A DNA stretch of 14,213 nucleotides, taken from contig CANDYO010000041.1 in the NCBI GenBank assembly GCA_947424995.1, forward strand, positions 1 to 14,213, given 5' to 3'. This document shows, piece by piece, positions 7,876 through 14,213 of this stretch. The DNA is from Rickettsiales bacterium. Its GTDB lineage: Bacteria > Pseudomonadota > Alphaproteobacteria > Rickettsiales > CANDYO01. The position numbers were made by a program, and so were the translations under genes. The notes under the pieces were generated by a model that was not told where the DNA came from, ran no database searches, and saw only the letters and a program-made list of their open reading frames with translations. The number at the start of each line of letters is the position of its first letter. Positions within the stretch are counted from its first letter, which is position 1.

Positions 7876-9628
7876 ATGCATGTCTTAAAATTTATTGTAG
7901 AAATGTCTAAGCCATATAGATTGTATCTATATGGCATGATGTTGGCGATGATCCTAGTTGCTTCTGTAAAAAACGCCACTCCATATTTAATCAAAACAAT
8001 TATCGACTATGTAAATTTAGGTGATTATAGCAATATTTGGATGGTGGTGGTTTTTTATGCATTAATACAAGTAACAACAGTAGGAACTTGGAATTTTTAT
8101 GATTATTGTATAAGTAACTATTTTCCGCAATTAACTGCATCGATCACTAAAACACTTTTGGCTAAGATTAGCCTTTATCCATATCGTTTTTTTCAAGAGT
8201 CTTTTTCCGGAAGCATATCAGCTAAAATAAGTGATGCAGCAAAACATACTCCGATTATCATCGATACGGTTATTTTAGAATTATTCCAAATATTAGTAAT
8301 GATGGTCATTAGCATTGCTTTACTAACAAGAGTTTACTATGGCTTCGGTATTGCCATCATCTTATGGCTTTTAATATTTTTAAGCATAGCTTATATATTC
8401 ATAAAAAAAATTGTTCGATTAAGTGAAGAAAAAGCAGAAGCTAATTCTACAGTGTGGGGGGAGGGTTATAGATTATCTTGCTAATATATTTTCAGTAAAA
8501 ATATTTGCATCTTCTACCTATGAACAAAATAGATTAGATCAGCATCTAGAAGAATTTATAGCTAAAGATAGAGCGATGAGAACTTATTTAAGAGCATATT
8601 TCTCAACTCAAGGAATAGTTTTTTCGTGCTATATCATAGGTTTGTTATGTGCGATGATTTACTTAAGTAAGCAGAAACTAATAACTACTGGAGATTTTGC
8701 ATTAGTCTTTATGTTAAATTTTGAAATCGTCAATTGGTTATTTAATTTGACCCAAATATTAAGAGAATTCTTAACTCGCTTAGGTGAGTTAAATCAAGCC
8801 TTATCAATATTTACTTTAGTGCCAGAAATTCAAGATAAACCGGATGCAAAAATATTAGATGTCAATAAAGGGCAGATTATTTTTGATAAAGTAAAATTCC
8901 ATTATAAAGGTACTGAGGCCTTATTTCAAAATAAATCAGTTACCATTGAAGCTGGACAAAAAGTTGGTTTAGTAGGCTATTCTGGTGGAGGGAAAACAAC
9001 TTTTATCAATCTAATTTTACGGCTTTATGATATAACCGATGGGCATATTTTAATTGATAATCAAGATATTTGTGATGTAACTCAAGATAGCTTGCGTGCT
9101 CAGATTTCAATGATTCCGCAGGACTCATCACTTTTTCATCGAACTTTGATGGAAAATATCCGTTATGGGCGATTAGATGCTACAGATAGTGAAGTTATTA
9201 AGGCTGCAAAACATGCGCATGCTGATGAATTTATTAGTGCATTGCCACAAGGTTATCAATCACTTGTTGGTGAACGTGGGGTTAAGCTTTCTGGTGGTCA
9301 GCGCCAACGAATTGCGATAGCTAGAGCTGTTTTAAAAAATGCTCCTATTTTAATTCTAGATGAAGCCACGTCTCAACTTGATTCTGTTACTGAAAGCTAT
9401 ATTCAAGAAAGTTTGATAGAGTTAATGAATAATAAAACGACCATTGTTATTGCTCATCGCTTATCAACCCTTCTGCGTATGGACAGGATCTTAGTATTTG
9501 ATAAGGGAAAAATTATAGAAGATGGAACCCATTCAGAGCTTTTGAATATAGGTGGATTATATAAGACGCTTTGGAATGCACAAGTTGGTGGATTTTTACC
9601 GGATAAAAAAAATGAAGGTGGGTTGTAA
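7876..9628 (+). pseudogene. ABCB-type ABC exporter (membrane domain fused to ATPase), split by a 1-bp frameshift
   Basis: Two overlapping frames (to 8484, and 8423-9628) together encode one half-transporter of about 583 residues, the usual size for this family. The first frame runs on to a false ending GEGYRLSC. Removing one G from the six-G run at 8456-8461 restores NSTVWGRVIDYLANIFSVKIFAS. The membrane domain covers about residues 1-310. The ATPase has Walker A GYSGGGKTT (about 367-375), Q-loop MIPQDSSLF, signature LSGGQ (471-475), Walker B ILILDEATSQLDS (D495, E496) and H-loop H527. These match the MsbA-like exporters of lipids, peptides or drugs; the substrate is unknown. ATG 7876 with AGAGA upstream is preferred, and GTG 7846 is an alternative in-frame start. 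The frameshift may be a sequencing error, phase variation or true decay. Every ATPase motif is intact, so damage is recent or artefactual. Confidence 0.9.
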
Positions 9629-9629
9629 T

Positions 9630-9756
9630 AACATTTATCGGGTTATCCCTGACGAGGACGAAGTCCGAGATCGGGGATCTTATTAAGGAAAGAAAACTCC
9701 TGAGATCCCCGGTCGCACCGCTAAAGCGGCTTGCCAGGGATGACGCGATAAATGTT
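9630..9756. repeat. Palindromic repeat E3, second family, about 127 bp
   Basis: The outer arms 9630-9651 and 9735-9756 pair over 22 bp with two mismatches (AACATTTATCG at the outside, ATCCCTG inside). Between them lie arm A (GGAC-GAA-GTCC, 9656-9666), a central stem GATCGGGGATCT (9669-9680) with AGATCCCCGGTC (9703-9714), 11 of 12 paired, and arm C (9715-9734, around CCGC/GCGG). The layout matches E1, E2 and E4, but the terminal sequences and the size differ. The left arm starts one base after the stop codon of the ABC transporter. Confidence 0.8.
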
Positions 9757-9802
9757 TATTCAGCTAATAGAGACTTGGTATTAAAGAAATATTAATAATT
9801 CC

Positions 9803-9832
9803 TTAACCTATCTAGCTTAATCTATATATTAT
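9803..9832 (+). promoter_or_regulatory. Possible promoter upstream of the 9855 gene
   Basis: TTAACC (9803-9808) and TATTAT (9827-9832) are 18 bp apart, 22 bp before the ATG at 9855. A strong AAGGGG site lies between. The -35 box is poor. Confidence 0.3.
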
Positions 9833-9854
9833 AGTCTAAGTAAAGGGGATTAGT

Positions 9855-10624
9855 ATGATAAAGCCAGTAAATGAAGCAGATAAAACCTATGAGCCAGTAG
9901 AGATATATGGTAAAATAATGCAATTTTTGCATTTTAAAGACGAGGAAAAAAATCTTCAATATATTAGCAATGAAATTTTTAAAGCTGCTTGTCAAGATTT
10001 GCAGTTACATAATAAAGATAGCTGGAAAAAAACACCCAAGGGTCTGGAACAGAACATCTTGATCTATATTTAGAAACTTTAGCAACTGCAATAATTAGCA
10101 ATCCTGACAATCACAATAAAAGCATCAAGTCAGCTGAACTAGTGGCAGCGATGAAAAAAGAAGTATCTGTGCCATATGAGAAGCTTAAACAAAGCCTTAA
10201 TGATGTTAGGGTATTGGGTGTTGGTAAAGGAATATATGAAAAGGCAGCGGCTACTCTCGGTATTATCGCAAGAGGAGTTGTAGCTCCAGCTATTTCATTA
10301 GGAATTATTGCTTTAGGCGGTTTTGCAATAGTTACTGGAATTGGATTGGAAATTAAAGGATTTAAAGGGGCAATTGAAGGCTCATCTAGTTTAGTTAGTA
10401 GTGCAATTAATATATATGTAGGGAGATCTATTGAAAATTTAGGTGGTCTTGGAGTTGAGGTTGGTGGACTTGCTGGAATTGCTGGAGCATATAAGAGTCT
10501 TGAAATGCATGATATAAGAAATCAGATAAAAAGTGCATTTAGAGATGGAGGAGAAGAAACCAAGGATACTATCAAAACAAAAGCTCTTTATCGAGGTAAT
10601 AGTTCTAATAAGCTTGAAAGATAA
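9855..10624 (+). pseudogene. Unknown protein with a glycine-rich hydrophobic region, broken by a frameshift in an A7 run
   Basis: I do not recognise the family. The first frame stops at 10073 after 72 residues. The second is open from before 10022 to 10624, although its first usable start is a GTG at 10142. Adding one A to the A7 run (10026-10032) joins them into about 256 residues, reading SWKK then NTQGSGTEHLDLYLETLATA. The N-terminal third is charged and helical. Residues about 131-167 of the joined protein are hydrophobic and glycine/alanine-rich (GVVAPAISLGIIALGGFAIV). A second glycine-rich stretch GGLGVEVGGLAGIAGAY follows, then a basic tail. Such a layout could insert in a membrane, and effector-like proteins of intracellular bacteria can look like this, but that is a guess. 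AAGGGG before ATG 9855 is a strong ribosome site. Confidence 0.65.
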
Positions 10625-10674
10625 GCTACCTTATGTATAGCATATATTTTTTAATGATAAACGATAAATAATGA

Positions 10675-10715
10675 TTGACATGCGCGATAATGCTGTTAAA
10701 GTGGATTTATGTCAA
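10675..10715 (+). promoter_or_regulatory. Long dyad TTGACAT-N27-ATGTCAA upstream of the DUF2975 operon
   Basis: TTGACAT (10675-10681) and ATGTCAA (10709-10715) are perfect 7-bp inverted copies, 23 bp before the DUF2975 start. The left copy includes a consensus -35 box (TTGACA), but no good -10 sits 16-18 bp further on. It could be an operator pair for the regulator encoded in the operon. This is inference. Confidence 0.35.
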
Positions 10716-10738
10716 ACGTTATTGAGGTAAGTTAAATC

Positions 10739-11314
10739 ATGAATAAAATTAAAAAAATAAGCTCATGTCTTTTGTTCTTTATCAATTTTTTAATTATAGT
10801 ACTTCCATTATCTATTATTGTTACCTGGTATTTTATTGATACGTTTAATCTTGGTATAGATAAGGTAGGTGAATTTGCTATAGGATTATCACATGGCCTT
10901 CAAGCGCCGGTAACTCATGTTAATATGAATGATGTTCAATGGACAGTTCTTTCTGAGTCGGTTGGTATCAGTGGTCATATTTTAAATATGCTGCCATTAT
11001 TCTTAAGTCTATTTGTACTCAAAGAAATTTTTAAGAATTATAAAAATGGTGAGATCTTTAGCACGGCTAATGCAGTTAATTACAAATATTTGAGTTGGTT
11101 GTTTTTTCTGGATGCTTTGCTCGCTAAGCCTCTAGGTGATGCTCTGATGGTTATGGCTTCAACTTTATCTAATCCTCCTGGTCAGCGCTATATCTCTGTA
11201 AGTTTTGGGACTCCTAATCTAGAAGCTATTTTCTGCGGAGCTATTCTATTAGTTATTTCACTGGTAATGTTTGAAGCTAGTAAGCTTCAAGATGAATCTA
11301 AATTTGTAATATAG
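10739..11314 (+). CDS. DUF2975 membrane protein
   Basis: The 191-residue protein has four hydrophobic helices (about residues 10-33, 78-97, 118-140 and 157-180). It carries the sequence FKNYKNGEIFSTANAVNYKY after helix 2, a hallmark of DUF2975 (compare Y-x-x-G-x-I-F-T/S at that place). The function of DUF2975 is unknown, but these proteins are very often encoded directly before a small YozG-type Cro/C1 regulator, exactly as here. The ATG at 10739 has GAGGT about 10 nt upstream. The stop TAG at 11312-11314 lies 12 bp before the next gene's ATG, so the two are co-transcribed. The pair may act as a membrane-coupled regulatory switch, which is inference. Confidence 0.85.
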   Translation: MNKIKKISSCLLFFINFLIIVLPLSIIVTWYFIDTFNLGIDKVGEFAIGLSHGLQAPVTHVNMNDVQWTVLSESVGISGHILNMLPLFLSLFVLKEIFKNYKNGEIFSTANAVNYKYLSWLFFLDALLAKPLGDALMVMASTLSNPPGQRYISVSFGTPNLEAIFCGAILLVISLVMFEASKLQDESKFVI

Positions 11315-11326
11315 GTGAAATTTCAT

Positions 11327-11554
11327 ATGGAAATTATTGTAAATTTAGATGTTATGTTAGCTAAAAGGAAGATGAAGTTGCAAGATTTAGCTGAATCGAT
11401 TGGAATTACGGTGCAAAATCTATCAATCTTAAAAACTGGTAAGGCTAAAGCTATTCGCTTTTCAACCTTGATGAGTATCTGTGAGCATTTAGACTGTCAA
11501 CCAGGAGATATTTTAGAGTTTAAGCGTGATTATAAAGAAGAGGCCGTTGCATGA
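11327..11554 (+). CDS. YozG-type Cro/C1 (XRE) helix-turn-helix regulator
   Basis: The 75-residue protein reads MEIIVNLDVMLAKRKMK, then LAESIGITVQNLSILKTGK, AIRFSTLMSICEHLDCQPG and DIL. This matches the short YozG-like Cro/C1 DNA-binding family almost end to end. The helix-turn-helix covers about residues 18-40. I chose ATG 11327 because AGGTGA (11313-11318) lies just upstream and family members begin M-x-I-x-V-x-L-D. GTG 11315, touching the stop of the preceding gene, would add four residues. The gene likely regulates its own operon with the DUF2975 protein. Its final sense codons and TGA (A-V-A-stop) fall inside the left end of repeat E4, which may therefore have replaced the original C-terminus. 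Confidence 0.9.
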   Translation: MEIIVNLDVMLAKRKMKLQDLAESIGITVQNLSILKTGKAKAIRFSTLMSICEHLDCQPGDILEFKRDYKEEAVA

Positions 11555-11759
11555 GATAGAACTGCAATACTACAGACAAGTGAGGTCGTCATCCTTGAAC
11601 GAGCGAAGCGAAGTTCGAGGATCCAGTTAAAATCTCTTGTAACGTAGAGTATTTAAAGGTTTTAAAAGAATTCAACTGGATCTTCACCATCAGCTGAAGC
11701 TGTTGGCAAAGATAACGACCTTGCATGTTTTTGTAGCAATCAGAGCTCGTGCAATGGTC
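11542..11759. repeat. Palindromic repeat E4, cloverleaf-type, 218 bp
   Basis: The left end is GGCCGTTGCATGAG (from 11542) and the right end, in reverse, is GACCATTGCACGAG. Arm A spans 11591-11622 (ATCCTTGAAC...GTTCGAGGAT). The central stem pairs 11623-11638 with 11664-11679 (13 of 16). Arm C spans 11680-11713 (ATCTT, CCA, CAGC against GCTG, TGG, AGAT). GTCATCC and GGATCCAGTT are shared with E1 and E2. The left end supplies the stop codon of the YozG-like gene. E5 follows after 6 bp. With E5 it fills the 345-bp gap between the neighbouring genes, and I see no other feature there. Confidence 0.85.
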
Positions 11760-11765
11760 TTAAGA

Positions 11766-11885
11766 AACTATTGCATAGGCTTAAGTTTTGTCAACCGAGG
11801 GAGTTACTCTTGGTCAAGCGTTAGTGCTTACCAAAGGGTGACGCCCTTGTATGCTTTGAGTATGATTTTAGCTCATGCAATGATA
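11766..11885. repeat. Palindromic repeat E5, shortened relative of E1/E2/E4, about 120 bp
   Basis: The left end AACTATTGCATAGGC and the right end, in reverse ATCATTGCATGAGC, match the termini of the larger family. The outer arms continue inward (GGGAGTTACTCTTGG against CCAAAGGGTGACGCCC) to a single terminal hairpin (TTGGTCAAGC...GCTTACCAA, with one unpaired C). Arm A, the central stem and arm C are not separable, so it looks like an internally deleted copy or a simpler sister element. It ends 14 bp from the stop of the minus-strand repeat protein. Confidence 0.7.
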
Positions 11886-11899
11886 TTTGGAAAAATAAA

Positions 11900-13351
11900 T
11901 TACGAATCTAGCATGTCCTCACATAAACCTCTAAGACTAGCTGCTGAAGCGCCGATAGTATGGACTGCAAGTGAAGGGATGGTGGCATAATTGGCGGTAG
12001 CTAACGATCCACTATATACAATCATCTTAGGAATAGCGCAAGAGCTACCGTCACACTCTACATATTGAGGCGCAATAAAATATACAAGATCTCCATCCCA
12101 AGGTGCGCTGCCAATACCAATACCAGTACCAGTTATAGTGATAGTTTTGCTAAAAGTATGACAAACTCTTGCCGCGCATGTTATGCCTGCGCTTGGAATA
12201 GTAACGCTATAGCCTGCAGAATCATTAATTGTTCTAGTAGAAATATCGCTGCAAGCATAGCCTGGAGAAGAACAAGTGACTGCATAAGATGGAATTGTTA
12301 AATATGTATTGGTAACAGTAATAGGATCGGTACTATAAATTGAATCTATATCATCTATTGCAGTTCTTCTTACATTGCTTTCTGGAATATAAAAGATATA
12401 ATTGCTACCACTTAGTGAAGTATATGCAGCTGGAATGGTGTCACTATTGCCAATATGTGAAATGGTCCGTGAAGGACAATTAAAGCCAGCTATGCCTGCA
12501 TTATCAGGAAGAGTTATAGTGTCAATTTCACCAACATTTCCATCAACAGTAGCAGTTGCGTAAATAGTGGATTGAGATGGAATGGTAAGTGTGCGGGAAT
12601 TACCAACCATAATAGGTGCGGTGCTACAAGAGGACGTAGTTATACAGGTAACTGGGATTGACGGAACTAAAAAACTGAATCCTGCTTTACTAGAAGTTAA
12701 AAAAATTGATTCAGTAGCGCAAGAGTCGCTTGTGCAAGTTATTGATAGAGAAGGGATATTTAGTTGACCAGAGGGAGGGGATGTAGATTGAGCAATTGAT
12801 GCGACTGCAGATGTTGTCCAGAGACTTCCTATTACTTCAAAACATCCTCCACTGCTGCTTTTACTCATATAAACATTAGCAAGGCTAGAATCTACCATGT
12901 TTCCATTTGATAAAGTTGTAAAAGCTTGTTGTGACCATTTATTACATTGTTTACTAGCTATTATCGAATCAGCTATATCACTAGATCCAGTGGCAATCCA
13001 TGTTGGGCTAGCAGTTAAAGTGCTACAATAATAAGCTGATCCTAGTGTTCCTATTTGTACTGAAGAAGTTTGATAATCATAAATAAATGACTTTACAACG
13101 CCAAGTAATAGATCAATAAAATAACTTAAGCCTTGATTAGATTGCAAGTTTTTATAAACATAAAGTGCTTCACGTAAAGTAATTAAATCTGTTAATCCTG
13201 GGGTGTCTATGTTTAAGTATGTTGTGATAGCCTCATTTACTGTATTTCCTGCACTTGTTGTATCTTGATTGAGGATATTTTGTACTAATTAATGTGCTTT
13301 GGTTATACTGAATTGCATTTGTGATGGGGTTTGAATAGGGATGGTTGGCAT
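11900..13351 (-). pseudogene. Cysteine-containing repeat protein, unknown function, with in-frame TAA at codon 21
   Basis: I do not recognise the family. The frame is open for 415 codons downstream of a TTG at 13147. It extends upstream to an ATG at 13351 with an AGGAAA ribosome site, interrupted only by TAA at 13289-13291 (codon 21, context KAH-stop-LVQN). One C-to-T change from CAA would explain it. The complete protein would have about 483 residues. After a helical N-terminus (to about residue 95), the rest is rich in Ser, Thr, Ile and Gly and carries imperfect units of about 30 residues. These begin (I/V)PSxx(I/V)TC and contain a second Cys 4-7 residues later: IPSLSITCTSDSC, VPSIPVTCITTSSC, IPSYAVTCSSPGYAC, IPSAGITCAARVC. 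This suggests a beta-rich, perhaps secreted or surface protein, but no signal peptide is visible. Re-initiation at TTG 13147 is possible. Confidence 0.65.
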
Positions 13352-13414
13352 GGTAGTTTTCCTTAAATGATAACTGAACACACTTAAGAATATGACTTAA
13401 ATATTAATTTTTTA

Positions 13415-13945
13415 CTAAGATTTAGATTTGTTTGTTAACTCTTTCCATCCCTCATAAGTTAGGGCCCAACGTTCATGATCACACCATTTGCCATCTATAT
13501 GCAAATATTTAGGAGAGTAGCCTTCTTTGGTAAAGCCGTTAGCCTTAACTAAATTTATTGAACGGATATTTTCAGGTTGAATGTTGGCTTCTATTCGATG
13601 TAATTTTATTTCTTTAAAAACATGCTGCAAAACTAATTTTAAGCCTTGGCTCATATAGCCTTTCCCTGCGTAATTAACCATGGAATAAAAACCTAAATAG
13701 GCGCTCTGAAAATTGCCTAAAACTATCTCGCTGATATTAAATACCCCAATAATATTGCCAAAATTATCACAACTTAGAAAGCATTTATGCTTAGTAAGTT
13801 TTGAGCGTTCGATGTAGGTTTTAAATGCATCTTCAGTTTGTGGTGGATTGATCCATGGGTGATGCAGATCTACACTGTTTTGACACTCTCGCAAAAAAGC
13901 ATTTTGATCTTTAAATGTTGGTTCTCGAATTATTAATATGCTCAT
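13415..13945 (-). CDS. GNAT N-acetyltransferase, RimJ/RimL-like
   Basis: The 176-residue protein fits the Acetyltransf_3 branch of GNAT, which acetylates amino groups of ribosomal proteins, other proteins or small molecules using acetyl-CoA. NIIGVFNISEI and AYLGFYSMVNYAGKGYMSQG (about residues 83-102) hold the acetyl-CoA pyrophosphate loop, the usual Q/RxxGxG/A pattern appearing as NYAGKGY. The helix LKLVLQHVFKEIKLHRIEANI and then NIRSINLVKANGFTKEG are the classic C-terminal family motifs. The ATG at 13945 overlaps the upstream gene's stop by 4 bp (ATGA), so translation is coupled. The substrate cannot be told from sequence. Confidence 0.9.
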   Translation of the reverse strand: MSILIIREPTFKDQNAFLRECQNSVDLHHPWINPPQTEDAFKTYIERSKLTKHKCFLSCDNFGNIIGVFNISEIVLGNFQSAYLGFYSMVNYAGKGYMSQGLKLVLQHVFKEIKLHRIEANIQPENIRSINLVKANGFTKEGYSPKYLHIDGKWCDHERWALTYEGWKELTNKSKS

Positions 13946-14213
13946 TGAAAATCTTCTTTTGTTATTTTATAAAGTATATGTTGTGATAATGGATGATCGG
14001 CTGCAAGCTTTGGATGAACAAAGTCTCCATTGATATCTCTTGTTAAACCAAGTTTTTCCATTACCTTGATTGAACGAATATTAGCAGGTACGGTGAATGA
14101 AACTATTTCTTTGATACTGCATTGATTAAAGCCATATTTTAGCGCTGCTTTAGCGCCTTCAGTTGCGTATCCTTTACCCCAATACTGGGAACCAAGCCGC
14201 CATCCAACTTCAA
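13942..14213 (-). CDS. GNAT N-acetyltransferase, C-terminal part only
   Basis: The reverse strand is open from the window edge to a TGA at 13942-13944 and gives 89 residues. It starts EVGWRLGSQYWGKGYATEG, the acetyl-CoA-binding loop (Q-Y-W-G-K-G-Y-A), then AKAALKYGF and ANIRSIKVMEKLGL. These are standard RimJ/RimL-type GNAT motifs. Its stop overlaps the ATG of the next GNAT gene by 4 bp. The two proteins share the loop and the NIRSI motif, so they may be tandem paralogues, although the tails differ. The 5' part lies to the right of the window. Confidence 0.88.
   Translation of the reverse strand, partial: EVGWRLGSQYWGKGYATEGAKAALKYGFNQCSIKEIVSFTVPANIRSIKVMEKLGLTRDINGDFVHPKLAADHPLSQHILYKITKEDFQ

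Noticed and set aside
10021..10040. Programmed -1 ribosomal frameshift at the A7 run
   Set aside because: The zero-frame codons are TGG AAA AAA ACA, so a canonical X-XXY-YYZ site is not in phase, and I saw no clear stem or pseudoknot just downstream.
10632..10655. Terminator after the 9855 gene (TATG, loop, CATA, then T-rich)
   Set aside because: The stem is only 4 bp and AT-only apart from one pair, which is too weak to support.
11703..11990. 95-codon open frame on the plus strand
   Set aside because: It runs through repeats E4 and E5 and into the end of the minus-strand repeat protein, so it is a by-product of repeat sequence.
12065..12767. Plus-strand frames of 78 and 61 codons
   Set aside because: They are shadows of the 415-codon minus-strand frame and have no recognisable features or ribosome sites.
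1..14213. CRISPR array, rRNA, tRNA, integrase or complete insertion sequence
   Set aside because: No regularly spaced direct repeats, conserved RNA gene segments or transposase/integrase reading frames were seen in the window.

Overview
The window is AT-rich (roughly one third G+C by eye), uses the standard code, and carries proteobacterial genes (FtsK, CorA, an ABCB-type exporter). It is interspersed with palindromic repeats that resemble in style those of host-associated Rickettsiales and Legionellales, including the sequence motif GTCATCC...GGATCCAGTT. Three reading frames are broken and one large multi-domain glycosyltransferase is present. Together these fit an intracellular or protist-associated alpha- or gammaproteobacterium with an accessory, partly decaying genome. 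I cannot fix the genus from the sequence, and the lineage is inference.

Layout. Positions 1-170 (-) hold the 5' end of a COG4705-type membrane protein, divergent from ftsK (319-2586, +). A 218-bp palindromic repeat (E1) follows, then corA (2879-3853, +). Convergent with corA is a 1075-residue protein on the minus strand (3874-7101) made of an N-terminal GT32-like domain and three consecutive GT25 domains. A TfoX N-domain protein (7250-7630, +) runs into repeat E2. Next is an ABC exporter split by a 1-bp frameshift (7876-9628), repeat E3 of another sequence family, and an unknown protein broken by a frameshift in an A7 run (9855-10624). A DUF2975 membrane protein and a YozG-type Cro/C1 regulator form a two-gene operon (10739-11554). 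Tandem repeats E4 and E5 come next, then on the minus strand a cysteine-containing repeat protein with an in-frame TAA at codon 21 (11900-13351). The window ends with two translationally coupled GNAT acetyltransferase genes (13415 to beyond the end).

The most notable structure is the repeat set. E1, E2 and E4 are about 218-224 bp each. Each has terminal inverted repeats and three internal hairpins: arm A, a conserved central stem, and arm C. This predicts a cloverleaf or cruciform fold in which the A and C arm sequences differ between copies but stay self-complementary. E3 has the same plan with unrelated termini. E2 and E4 overlap the last codons and stop of the upstream gene, and E3 abuts a stop codon. 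The second notable object is the GT32-GT25-GT25-GT25 protein: its three GT25 domains keep their acidic EDD motifs, while its GT32 domain appears to have lost the DXD motif. Most genes look like independent cargo rather than one pathway. The exceptions are DUF2975 with its regulator, and the GNAT pair.
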